Below are positions 8,947 through 18,100 of a DNA stretch of 64,000 nucleotides, piece after piece. Under the pieces are notes generated by a model, which ran no database searches, had not been told where the DNA came from, and saw only the letters and a list, made by a program, of their open reading frames with translations. The position numbers were made by a program, and so were the translations under genes. The stretch comes from JACCZX01 sp038216465 (GTDB lineage Bacteria; Pseudomonadota; Gammaproteobacteria; Burkholderiales; Burkholderiaceae_F), in NCBI GenBank assembly GCA_038216465.1, contig JBBQQC010000002.1:146946-210945 (forward strand), given 5' to 3'. Each line of letters opens with the position of its first letter. Position 1 is the stretch's first letter.

Positions 8947-9848
8947 TGCACACGGCAAGCGGCGCGGGGCCCACGCGCATGGTTGCCGGCGTCGCCGCGC
9001 TCGCTGCGCGCTACGACGGCTTCCTGCTCGACCAGTGGGGCGTGCTGCACGACGGCGCGCGCGCGCTGCCCGGTGCGCTTGCGTGTCTCGCGGCGCTGCG
9101 CCATGCTGGCAAGAAGATCGTCATTCTTTCCAATTCGGGTCGGACCAGCGACGAGAACGCTCTGCTGATGCGCCGCTTCGGTATCGAGCACCCGTTGTAT
9201 GACGACCTGATTACAGCAGGCGACGACGCTCGCCATGCATTTCGCTTTCGTCCCGATGCGTTCTATCGCGCACTTGGCGGACGCTGCGTAGTCGTCGCGC
9301 GACAAAGCGACCTGTCGCTCGTCGAGAACTTTGGGCTCGAGTCGGTCGCGCGTGTCGAGGACGCTGATCTTGTGCTGGTGTTGAGTCTCGATTCCCCGGC
9401 ACGCGGCGTGAGCGACTACGAACCGATGCTGCGCGCGGCATGCGCGCGCGGCCTGCCAATGGTGTGCGCCAATCCGGACCTGACGCGAGTCACACCCGAC
9501 GCGATTCTTGAAGCGCCGGGCGCAGTGGCCAAGCGCTACGAAGCGCTGGGCGGCACAGTCCGGTATCACGGCAAACCCGACCCCGGCATTTATGCAAGCT
9601 GTCTCGCCGCCTTCGAGCAATTCGGCGTGCCCCGGCGCGAACAGGTCATTGCGGTGGGCGATTCGATGGCGCATGACGTGGCGGGTGCGCAGTCGGTGGG
9701 TCTGGCGAGTGCACTGGTGGCGGCGGGTATCCACCGCGAGGCGCTGGGTGTTGAAGACGGACGTCTGCCGAGCGCCGAGCGCTGGGCCGCGTTTGCGTCA
9801 ACTGCTGCCGCTCAACCAGACTATGTGATCCCCGCCTTCATATGGTGA
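8946..9848 (+). CDS. HAD superfamily class IIA hydrolase
   Basis: A 300-residue haloacid-dehalogenase-fold phosphatase. Motif I is FLLDQWGVLHDG (nucleophile D29; the second Asp of DxD is replaced by Trp, as in the DxWG subgroup). Motif II is IVILSNSGRT, the motif III lysine is in RYHGKPDPGIY, and motif IV is VIAVGDSMAHDVAGA. The C2-type cap and layout match the NagD-like TIGR01459 subgroup, whose substrates are not known. The start overlaps the permease stop by one base and the end overlaps the next permease by 7 bases, so it is embedded in the transport run. I infer it dephosphorylates an imported or derived phosphate ester. Confidence 0.85.
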   Translation: MHTASGAGPTRMVAGVAALAARYDGFLLDQWGVLHDGARALPGALACLAALRHAGKKIVILSNSGRTSDENALLMRRFGIEHPLYDDLITAGDDARHAFRFRPDAFYRALGGRCVVVARQSDLSLVENFGLESVARVEDADLVLVLSLDSPARGVSDYEPMLRAACARGLPMVCANPDLTRVTPDAILEAPGAVAKRYEALGGTVRYHGKPDPGIYASCLAAFEQFGVPRREQVIAVGDSMAHDVAGAQSVGLASALVAAGIHREALGVEDGRLPSAERWAAFASTAAAQPDYVIPAFIW

Positions 9849-10720
9849 CCCGGCATACTGCAGCGTCGCGTGGTGGGCTCAAAAGTTTGCGTCGATTCGC
9901 ATTTGATGGTGAGGCTCGAATTCTGTTGTGGCTGCTACTGCCGGCGGCGATCGTCTTCATCGCCTTTTTTCTGCTTCCGCTGGGCAATCTGTTTCTGATC
10001 GGCGGCTCCGGTGCGCGTGGGTGGGGCGCGTACACGGCGGTGTTGACTGATCCGCAGTATCTGCGCAGCCTGCTATCGACGATTGCGCTAGCGGCGGCGA
10101 CGACCGCGGCAACATTGTTTATTTCGGGCATCACCGGCGTGTTCCTGACGCGTGCACGCTTTCGCGGGCGCGCTCTGCTGGCGGCGCTGCTGACACTGCC
10201 GCTCGCGTTTCCCGGCGTGGTGATCGGTTTCATGGTGATCATGCTGGCCGGGCGTCAGGGTTTGATTCCGGACATCAGCCAACGGCTGATCGGCGAGCGA
10301 ATCGTGTTCGCCTATTCGATGGCGGGGTTGTTCCTCGGCTATCTGTATTTTTCGATTCCACGCACGATCCTGACGGTGATGGCCGCGGCCGAAAAGCTCG
10401 ATCTGCGGCTGGAGGAGGCGGCGCGCTCGCTCGGCGCGGGGCCGTTGCGTGTTGTCAGCGACGTGATCGTTCCGGAGCTGAAGCCCGCGCTGTTGTCTGC
10501 CGGTGCGATCTGCTTTGCCACCGCGATGGGTGCGTTCGGCACCGCGTTCACGCTGGCGACCCGCATCAACGTGCTGCCGATGGTGATCTATACCGAGTTC
10601 ACGCTGCAGGCGAATGTCGCAACTGCCGCGGCGCTTTCGTTCGTGCTCGGTGCGCTGACATGGGCGGTGCTGGCGACGGTGCGCACCGCGGCGGGCACCA
10701 CGGTCGCTGCAGCGGGATGA
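9842..10720 (+). CDS. ABC permease (iron/polyamine/2-AEP class), subunit 1
   Basis: A 292-residue integral membrane protein with about six helices starting near residue 28 (LLWLLLPAAIVFIAFFLLPLG). The coupling loop EEAARSLGAGPLRVVSDVIVPELKP is typical of permeases for spermidine/putrescine, ferric iron or 2-aminoethylphosphonate. It overlaps the HAD gene by 7 bases and is followed after 4 bases by a second permease. No binding protein is adjacent; the one at 4490 is the likely partner. Confidence 0.88.
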   Translation: MVTRHTAASRGGLKSLRRFAFDGEARILLWLLLPAAIVFIAFFLLPLGNLFLIGGSGARGWGAYTAVLTDPQYLRSLLSTIALAAATTAATLFISGITGVFLTRARFRGRALLAALLTLPLAFPGVVIGFMVIMLAGRQGLIPDISQRLIGERIVFAYSMAGLFLGYLYFSIPRTILTVMAAAEKLDLRLEEAARSLGAGPLRVVSDVIVPELKPALLSAGAICFATAMGAFGTAFTLATRINVLPMVIYTEFTLQANVATAAALSFVLGALTWAVLATVRTAAGTTVAAAG

Positions 10721-10724
10721 TGCA

Positions 10725-11546
10725 ATGAGCACAATGCGGCGCTCGCTCTGGTTCTGGCCGCTGCTCGCATTCACGATCTTTGTCTGCGCGTTTCTGATTG
10801 TTCCGGTCGGCATGTCGATGCTGGCCGGCGTGACGCGCAACTACTTCATCGGCATCAACAGCGGTCTGACGCTCGATTGGGTGATCAAGGTCTGGACCGA
10901 CTACCGGCACACGATCGTGCTATCGATTCAGATTGCATTGGCTTGCCTCGCATGCACGTTGCTGCTCGGGGTGCCTGCCGCCTACGCGCTGGCGCGCGCC
11001 AACAATGCGGCGACGCGCGTGATCGAGGAACTGCTGGTGATGCCGGTCGCGATTCCGGGACTGGCGACCGCTCTCGCGTTGATCGTCACGTTCGGCAACT
11101 GGGGCGGATTTCGCCGCAGCTGGCTGATTATTCTGGTCGGGCACGTGTTGTTCACACTGCCGTTCATGGTGCGCAGCGTGCTCGCAGTGCTGGCGTCGAT
11201 CGATCTGAAGTCGCTCGAAGAAGGCGCGCGCAGCCTCGGCGCCAACTTCACACAGCGATTTTTCGGCATCGTGCTGCCGAACTGCCGTGCCGGCATCGTC
11301 GCCGGTTCGCTGATGGTGGTGACGCTGTCGATCGGCGAATTCAACATGACACTGCTGCTGCATACGCCGCTGACGCCGACGTTGCCGGTCGGGCTGGCCG
11401 ATGCCTACGCATCACTGCGCCTCGAAGTCGGCTCCGCGTACACGTTGATCTTTTTCGTCATCATCATTCCGTTGCTGATCGCGCTTCAATGGGCTTCGCA
11501 GCCGGTGAATTTGGCGCGATCCGCGCAGGAACGTAAGCCTGCATGA
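10725..11546 (+). CDS. ABC permease (iron/polyamine/2-AEP class), subunit 2
   Basis: A 273-residue six-helix permease. The first helix is WFWPLLAFTIFVCAFLIVPVG, the coupling loop is EEGARSLGANFTQRFFGIVLPN, and ends with STLSIGEFNMT-like and TPTLPVGLADAY stretches typical of PotC/PhnV-type subunits. It ends in an ATGA overlap (11543–11546) with the ATPase. With the preceding gene it forms a heterodimeric channel; substrate class is inferred from neighbours only. Confidence 0.87.
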   Translation: MSTMRRSLWFWPLLAFTIFVCAFLIVPVGMSMLAGVTRNYFIGINSGLTLDWVIKVWTDYRHTIVLSIQIALACLACTLLLGVPAAYALARANNAATRVIEELLVMPVAIPGLATALALIVTFGNWGGFRRSWLIILVGHVLFTLPFMVRSVLAVLASIDLKSLEEGARSLGANFTQRFFGIVLPNCRAGIVAGSLMVVTLSIGEFNMTLLLHTPLTPTLPVGLADAYASLRLEVGSAYTLIFFVIIIPLLIALQWASQPVNLARSAQERKPA

Positions 11547-12583
11547 GCGGCATTCCGATTCAAGTCCGCCGCTGCGGAAAAACATTCGATGACGGCACGC
11601 GCGCGCTCGAGCCGATCGATCTGGAGATCGCCGCCGGCGAGACGATCGTTCTGCTGGGTCCTTCGGGCTGCGGCAAGACCACCACGCTGCGCATCATTGC
11701 CGGGCTCGAGTCGCCCGATACCGGTGGCCGGGTGCTGTTCGATGGCGCCGACGTAACACCGGTGCCAATCGAGAAACGCAATGTTGGTATGGTGTTTCAA
11801 AGTTATGCGCTGTTTCCCAACATGACGGTGGCCGGCAACGTCGAGTACGGCTTGAAGGTACGTGGCATGGCGACGGAGCAACGCAGTGCACGCGTCAAGG
11901 AAATGCTGGCGATGATGCATATCGAGCCGCTGGCGCAACGCCGGATCGACCAGCTCTCCGGCGGCCAGCGGCAGCGGGTCGCGTTGGCACGCGCGATCGC
12001 GACGCGGCCGCGCGTGCTGCTGCTTGACGAACCGCTGACCGCGCTCGATGCCAAGCTGCGCGACAGCCTGCGCCTTGAGATCGACCGGCTGCTGCGCAGC
12101 CTGAACATCACGACGGTCTATGTCACGCACGATCAGGCCGAAGCAATGGCACTGGGTGACCGCATCGCGGTGATGGAGCATGGCCGGATCGCACAGATCG
12201 GATCGCCGCAAGACATCTACTGCGCACCGGCCAGCAGCTTCGTCGCCGATTTCATCGGCACGATGAACCGCATCAGCGGCCGGGTGCAAGGCAACACGCT
12301 GTGCTTTGGCGGCGGCAGCATTCCGCTCGGTCCCGACGCCGCGGGTGCGGCCGCGGTGATGTTCCGGCCCGAGGACGTGCGGCTGGTGCCGGCGGCTGCC
12401 GCGAATTTCAGCGGCAAGGTCGTCAGCAGTTTTTTTCTGGGCGACCATACGAGACTGGTGATCGACGCCGGCGATGGTCAATGGGTGACCGTCCGCGCAC
12501 AGCAACGCACTCCGTTTGTCAACGGCGAATCGGTGCATTGTGCGATTGAGCCCGCTGCGGTGCTCAACGCCACTCAGCAGTAG
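11543..12583 (+). CDS. ABC importer ATPase (PotA-like)
   Basis: A 346-residue ATPase of the MalK/PotA/FbpC type. Walker A is LGPSGCGKTTT, the Q-loop is MVFQSYALFPNMTV, the signature is LSGGQRQRVALARAI, Walker B is LLLDEPLTALDAKLR, and the switch is VTHDQAEAMAL. A C-terminal TOBE regulatory domain starts near residue 250. It closes the second transporter of the run. The metallophosphoesterase starts 10 bases after its stop. Confidence 0.9.
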   Translation: MSGIPIQVRRCGKTFDDGTRALEPIDLEIAAGETIVLLGPSGCGKTTTLRIIAGLESPDTGGRVLFDGADVTPVPIEKRNVGMVFQSYALFPNMTVAGNVEYGLKVRGMATEQRSARVKEMLAMMHIEPLAQRRIDQLSGGQRQRVALARAIATRPRVLLLDEPLTALDAKLRDSLRLEIDRLLRSLNITTVYVTHDQAEAMALGDRIAVMEHGRIAQIGSPQDIYCAPASSFVADFIGTMNRISGRVQGNTLCFGGGSIPLGPDAAGAAAVMFRPEDVRLVPAAAANFSGKVVSSFFLGDHTRLVIDAGDGQWVTVRAQQRTPFVNGESVHCAIEPAAVLNATQQ

Positions 12584-12593
12584 GGTTCGAGCG

Positions 12594-13409
12594 ATGATCC
12601 TTTGCCAGATCAGCGACCTGCACATCAAACCCGAGCGCAGACTCGCCTACGGCGTCGTTGACACGGCCACGATGCTCGAGCGCTGCGTTGCTCACATCGG
12701 CCGCCTGCCGCAGCGTCCGGACGCCGTGATCGCGACCGGCGATTTGGTCGATGGTGGCACCGCTGCTGAATATGCACTATTGCGCGAATTGCTGGCGCCG
12801 CTGACGATGCCGCTGTATCTGATGCCGGGTAATCACGACGAGCGGCGAGCGCTGCGCCAGGTGTTTAACGATCACCCTTACTTGCAGTCGACGTCGGCGT
12901 TCATTCAGTACACGATCGACGATTTCCCATTGCGCCTGGTTGCACTCGACACGGTGATCCCCGGCCAGGGTGGGGGCACGCTGTGCGACGAGCGGCTCGC
13001 ATGGCTCGACAGCGCGCTGAGCGAATCCAACAAACCGACCGTAGTCGCGTTGCATCACCCACCGTTCGTGACGGGAATCGGGCACATGGACCGCGTAGCG
13101 CTCGATTCGTCGGCCAAGCTGGAGCAGGTCATCGCGCGCCATCGGCAGGTCGAGCGCGTCATTGCGGGGCATCTGCACCGCCCGATCACCGTGCGTTTCG
13201 GCGGCACCGTCGCCAGTACGTGCCCGAGCCCGGCGCACCAAGTCGTACTCGACCTCTCGCGCGATGGTGTCGACCACTTCATCATGGAGCCGCCGGCGTT
13301 TCAGCTGCACTGGTGGAACGGGCAGCGGCTGGTCACGCATACCGAGTACATCGGCGACTTCGGTCCTACCTATCCGTTCCGCGAAAACGGCAAGCTGATC
13401 GACGGATGA
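12594..13409 (+). CDS. Calcineurin-like metallophosphoesterase (phosphodiesterase)
   Basis: A 271-residue binuclear-metal phosphoesterase with the full ligand set: D8 and H10 in QISDLH, D50 in ATGDLVDGG, N80 and H81 in PGNHDERR, H154 in ALHHPP, and H193/H195 in AGHLHRP. Length and the HHPP motif fit class III enzymes (CpdA/GpdQ), which hydrolyse cyclic nucleotides or glycerophosphodiesters. No signal peptide, so it acts in the cytosol, presumably on a diester brought in by the adjacent importers (inference). ATG at 12594 opens directly onto the first motif. It overlaps the next gene by ATGA. Confidence 0.92.
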   Translation: MILCQISDLHIKPERRLAYGVVDTATMLERCVAHIGRLPQRPDAVIATGDLVDGGTAAEYALLRELLAPLTMPLYLMPGNHDERRALRQVFNDHPYLQSTSAFIQYTIDDFPLRLVALDTVIPGQGGGTLCDERLAWLDSALSESNKPTVVALHHPPFVTGIGHMDRVALDSSAKLEQVIARHRQVERVIAGHLHRPITVRFGGTVASTCPSPAHQVVLDLSRDGVDHFIMEPPAFQLHWWNGQRLVTHTEYIGDFGPTYPFRENGKLIDG

Positions 13410-14068
13410 AGCGCAGCGAGCTTGACCATATCGTCATCGCATGCGCGAAACTCGACGACGGTGTCGATTGGGTCGAGCGGCAGCTTGGAGCGCGACCGGT
13501 TGCCGGCGGCCCGCATGTGGCGATGGGCACGCATAACGCGTTGCTGAAGCTCGGTGCGCAGTCGTACCTTGAAGTGATCGCAATCGATCCCGACGGCGTC
13601 GAGCCGGCGCGGCCCCGATGGTTCGCGCTGAACGAACCCGAGATGCAAACGTTGTTGGCTGCGGGCCCGCGCCTGATCACCTGGGTGGTGCGCTGCGGAT
13701 CACTGGCCAACGCGTGTGCTCGCGTGCCCGACTTGGGCGAGATCGTGTCGATGAGCCGCGGCGATTTTCACTGGAACATCGCCGTGCCCGACACCGGGTC
13801 GCTGGCGTGGGGAGGGGTGCTGCCGACCGCGATTCAATGGATGGCCGCCGATGACGGCTCCGTGCATCACCCGTGCGACGTACTCGAAGACAGCGGCTGC
13901 GAGCTGGCGCGGTTGCAGTTGTCGCACCCGGCAGCGGTGCTCGGCACGAGCGGCATCGTGGGGATGTTTCGCGAATTGAAGATCATGGGGCCGGTTGATC
14001 TGGCACCGGGGCCGAAGATGCTGGCGGCGACGATCCGCACGCCGCGCGGAGACGTCGTTCTGGGCTAG
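13406..14068 (+). CDS. Glyoxalase-like (VOC) domain protein
   Basis: A 220-residue protein beginning with LDHIVIACAKLDDGVDWVE, the first beta-alpha-beta unit of the vicinal-oxygen-chelate fold. The overall pattern matches the Glyoxalase_3-type family of unknown substrate. It starts within the phosphodiesterase stop (ATGA) and is the last gene of the rightward run. Its stop TAG and the asparaginase stop use the same CTAG (14065–14068) on opposite strands. Role in the run unknown; a metal-dependent step on the imported compound's carbon skeleton is conceivable. Confidence 0.8.
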   Translation: MKRSELDHIVIACAKLDDGVDWVERQLGARPVAGGPHVAMGTHNALLKLGAQSYLEVIAIDPDGVEPARPRWFALNEPEMQTLLAAGPRLITWVVRCGSLANACARVPDLGEIVSMSRGDFHWNIAVPDTGSLAWGGVLPTAIQWMAADDGSVHHPCDVLEDSGCELARLQLSHPAAVLGTSGIVGMFRELKIMGPVDLAPGPKMLAATIRTPRGDVVLG

Positions 14069-15057
14069 TGCCCGATCAGCTTCAGCACCGGCACCACCGC
14101 ACCGGTTTCGATGCCTCGATAGTTGCGAATCGGCGGGCAGTCGTAGACGGCGAGTGGTGTGCCGCTCGGATCGTCGACCAGATCGAGCTGCTCCAAAACC
14201 TCCACCGTCGCCGCGTGCACCGCGCGCGTGTTGCCGTCGGCGATCCGGATTGCGATGCCGAGCCCCTGCGAGCGCACGCCTATCGTCTGCATGCCGTCGG
14301 CGCCGGCCTTGCTGATCCAGTCGCCGCGGCCGCTTTGCATGATCGCGAGATCGGCGCGCCGCGTGCCCGACACTAGGTCCGGGTGATGGCTCATCGCGTA
14401 GGTGATCGCGTGCATCTCCGGCGTTTCTTCGGCGGCGATGCGCGCGTAAAGCTGCGCCAACCGTTTCAGTGGCATCGCAAAATTGGGAGCACTGCAGCCA
14501 TCGATGCCGAGCGCAATCGTGTCGCCTTGCGCGAAGCGCGCTGTGGTCGTGCGAATTCGCTGCTGCAGCGGGTGGCCGCTATCCAGATAGTTTTCAGTCT
14601 GCAGCGAGTGCATCCTGCAATACGCGAGGAAGCCAGCGTGCTTGCCCGAGCAGTTGTGATGCAACGGGCTCCACGTCACTCCCACCGGCGCCAAGGTCTG
14701 GGTGGCGGCGAAATAACTGGGCGTATGGCAGCCGCATTGCAGCGCGGTCTCGTCCAGACCCACGCGCGCCAGAATGCGCTGAACCACCGCGACGTGCATC
14801 GCTTCGCCGCTATGGCTGGCGCACATCAGCGCCAGCTCGTGCGAGCCGAATCCATACCGCGCGAGGCCGCCGTCTTCAACGAACGGCAATGCCTGCAGCG
14901 GCTTTAGTGCACTACGGGTGAAGTTAAGCGAGTCGGGGTCGCCGGCCGAAGCCACCAGCCGGCCTTGGGCATCGACGACCGCGATCGAGCCGTAGTGGAC
15001 GCACTCGGTCGTGCCGCCGCGCGTGGTTTCGACCAATGGAACGTGGCGGGGAATCAT
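14065..15057 (-). CDS. Asparaginase (Asparaginase_II family)
   Basis: A 330-residue protein of the thermolabile-type asparaginase family (as in Rhizobium). Features are TRGGTTECVHYGSIAVVD near the N-terminus, SALKPLQALPFVEDG, a SHSGE motif (CASHSGEAMH) and HHNCSGKHAGFLAYC. These Ser/Lys/Cys-containing motifs are diagnostic and distinct from the classical AnsA/AnsB fold. It would hydrolyse L-asparagine to aspartate and ammonia in the cytosol. ATG at 15057 starts the conserved region; a more distal ATG at 15105 cannot be excluded because neither has a strong ribosome-binding site. It lies 90 bases downstream of the chemosensory fusion gene on the same strand. Confidence 0.85.
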   Translation of the reverse strand: MIPRHVPLVETTRGGTTECVHYGSIAVVDAQGRLVASAGDPDSLNFTRSALKPLQALPFVEDGGLARYGFGSHELALMCASHSGEAMHVAVVQRILARVGLDETALQCGCHTPSYFAATQTLAPVGVTWSPLHHNCSGKHAGFLAYCRMHSLQTENYLDSGHPLQQRIRTTTARFAQGDTIALGIDGCSAPNFAMPLKRLAQLYARIAAEETPEMHAITYAMSHHPDLVSGTRRADLAIMQSGRGDWISKAGADGMQTIGVRSQGLGIAIRIADGNTRAVHAATVEVLEQLDLVDDPSGTPLAVYDCPPIRNYRGIETGAVVPVLKLIGH

Positions 15058-15147
15058 TCGATTGTTGTTGTTGGTACCCGTCGTGCGCAGCGGGCAGATC
15101 ATCCCGGACGCGCGGCCGAAAGACAACTGGCAATGCCGCAATCTGCG

Positions 15148-18100
15148 CTAGCGGCTACCCAGCTTGGACAACAGCTCCTGCAGTGCGGCGTGGTCGACCG
15201 GCTTGACCAGATGAGCGTCGAAGCCGGCGTCCTTGCTCTTCTGCCGATCTTCGTCCTGCCCCCAGCCGGTCAGGGCGATTAGCACCCTGTCCTTGCCTCC
15301 GGGCTGCTGGCGCAGTCTGCGCGCCACTTCGTACCCGTTCAATTTAGGCAGCCCGATGTCGAGCAGCACCACATCGGGCTTGAACGTTGCAGCCGCCTCG
15401 ACCGCCTCGATGCCATCGTAGGCGGCGCGCATTTCGTTGCCCGTCAGCGTCAGCAACATCACCAATGACTCGGCGGCGTCGCGGTTGTCGTCGACGACCA
15501 GTATGCGGCAATGCGTTGTGATCGAGGCCGTGGCAAGCAATCCCTCCACGCCCGTCGGCGGCGGCTCGGTCAGAATCGGCAAGCGCACGATGAACTCGGT
15601 GCCGCTGCCGACGCCGGCGCTGTGAACCTCCACAGTGCCGCCGTGCATTTCCACCAGATTTTTCACCAGCGTCAGGCCGATTCCCAGACCACTGGTCGTA
15701 CGCTCCAGCGACGTATCGACCTGCATGAACATGTCGAAAATGCGCGATAGCTGATCGGGCGCGATGCCGATGCCGGTGTCGCGCACGCGGATCACCGCTG
15801 CATCGCCTTCCCTGTCGACGCTAAGCCATATGCGACCGCGCGTGCCCGAATACTTGCTGGCGTTGTTCAGCAGGTTGCCCAAGACCTGCGCCAGGCGGGT
15901 TGGATCCGCTTCCAGGTAAACCGGTTCGGGCGGCAGCGTAACGGTCAACTCGTGGCCCAGGCTGTCGGACAGAGGACGAGCCGCTTCGACCGCGTGATGT
16001 ACCACCGATGCCAGTTCGACCGGGCCTTTGCGAAGTTCGATCCTGCCGCGGCTGATGCGGCTTACATCGAGCAAATCGTCGACCAGCCGCACCATCTGGC
16101 CGACCTGGCGCTCCATCATCGTCGACGCGGAGCCGGCCGCGTCGACGCCGGTCAGCCGCATGATCTGCAGCGCGTTGCGAATCGGCGCCAGCGGATTTCG
16201 CAGCTCGTGCGCGAGCATCGCCAGGAATTCGTTTTTGCGACGGTCGGCTTCGAATAATTCGGCGCTGTACTGCCGCAGCGTGTTTGCCGTTTCGAGCTGC
16301 TCGTGAATGTCGGTGCTTGACCCGACCCACATCACGATCTCGCCGTCGGCGTTGCGCATCGCCTGGATCCGGCTCAGATGCCAGCGGTACTCGCCGTCGG
16401 CGCGGCGAAAGCGGTGTTCAAACAGAAAGGTCTCGCCGGTGGCGAGCGAGCGCTTCCAACGCTGCAAGGTTTGTTCGATGTCGTCGGGATGTACGAAGCC
16501 CTTCCAGCCGTTTTCCTTGATTTGCTCATAGGACTGGCCGAGGTATTCGACCCACAGCGGGTTGAAATATTCGACGTCGCCGTTCGCCGCGATGGTCAAG
16601 ATCTTCTGCGGCATCGAGTCCATCACGAAGCGCCAGCGCCGCTGGCTCTCGCGTTCGCTTTCCTCCAGTAGCTTGCTGTCGGTGATGTCGCGGATGTTGC
16701 ACTGGATGACCGTGTGTCCGTTCTCGCGATACAGGTTGCTTACCATTTCGACGTCGATCTGCCGCCCGGAGTGGGTTTGCAGCGGCAAATCGTCGTAGCG
16801 CAGATAACTGCGCCTTTGCAGCTCAAGCAGTGCACCCTTGCTTGCATCTCTATCGGCGAACAGCCCGATTTCCCACAGTTCCTTGCCGAGCAACTCGTCG
16901 TGCGAATAACCGAGCAGCTCGGCGATAAACGGATTGGCTTCGGTGATGGTGGCCGTTGCGCCGTCCAGAATCAGAATGCCGTCCTTGGCAGCCTCAAACA
17001 GCCGCCGGTGCTTGACTTCGGAAGCGCGCAAAGCGTCTTCAATCTGTTTGCGCTCGGTGATGTCTTCGATCGCCAGCAGAATACGTTCGGTCTGCCGGTG
17101 CCGGTCTTCGATACGGTGTGCGTTCAGCAGCATCGAGCGGCGCCCAAGCTGTGCGAACTCGTGGTCGACCTCGAACGCTTCGATGCTGGTGTGCTGCGGA
17201 ACGATGTCCATCAACAGCTCGCGCAGCCGGGGAATGTCCCATTCGCGGTTGCCAAGGTCGTAGATGTGTTGCCCGAGCGTGTTCCTGGGTGTGATGCGGA
17301 AGGTTCGATAAAACGAGCGATTCGCGCGCTCGACGCGCAGCTGTCCGTCGAGCACCAGCAGCGGCTCGCGCACGGTCTCGATCACGCTTTCGGCGTAGTC
17401 GAGCGCGGTGGCGACCGCCTGTTCGCTGCGCTTTAGCGCGTCGATGTCGACCAGCGTCAGCACCGCACCGTCGACCTTGTTGTCGAGTGTCATGTACGGA
17501 CGCACTCGCAGCAAATGCCAGCAATCGCGCTGATCCCGCACCTCGCGCTCCTGCTCGTGCAACTCTGTGATCGCGCGCGATGCGAGCGCGGCGAGGTCGA
17601 GCCGCACCGAGCGCGCATCGTCTTCGGCGTCGGGGGCAACCAGATGGTGCCGGAGATGGCCGATCGGCCGTCCGATGTCGTTGGCGATCAGATCGAACTG
17701 CCGTTCCGCCTGCTGACTGAACCGGCGAATCGTCAAGTCACGCCAAAGCAGCACGATGGCAAGCTTGGCTGACGTTTGCACGTTGACCAGATCGCTGTTC
17801 AGGCGGTTCAGCTCGGCGTTGCGGTTGCCCATCTCCTCGTTAATGGTGGTCAGCTCTTCGTTGGCCGATTCCAATTCTTCCTTCGAGGTTTCCAGTTCCT
17901 CGTTGATGCTCTGCAGCTCTTCGTTGGCCGACTGAACTTCCTCATTGGCGGCCTGCAGCTCCTCGTTGACGGCCTCGTGCTGTTCCTGCATCGCCTGCAG
18001 GTAGTCGCGCGTTTCCGATAGCTCGGTTTCAAGCTGGGCGCTGCGGCGTGAGTCTTCGCTGGCGGCGCGGCGCCGTGCCGCAGACGTCGGCGCTGCGCTC

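Noticed and set aside
8844..9734. 296-codon minus-strand frame opposite the HAD gene
   Set aside because: Antisense shadow; composition rich in Arg/His/Gln and no start signals, while the plus strand encodes all four HAD motifs.
11486..12628. 380-codon minus-strand frame opposite the PotA-like ATPase
   Set aside because: Antisense to an intact ATPase with every ABC motif; no similarity seen.
17770..18030. Repetitive DNA in the kinase fusion gene as a tandem repeat element
   Set aside because: The repetition follows heptads of a coiled coil (EELQ-x-NEE) in frame and is explained by protein structure.
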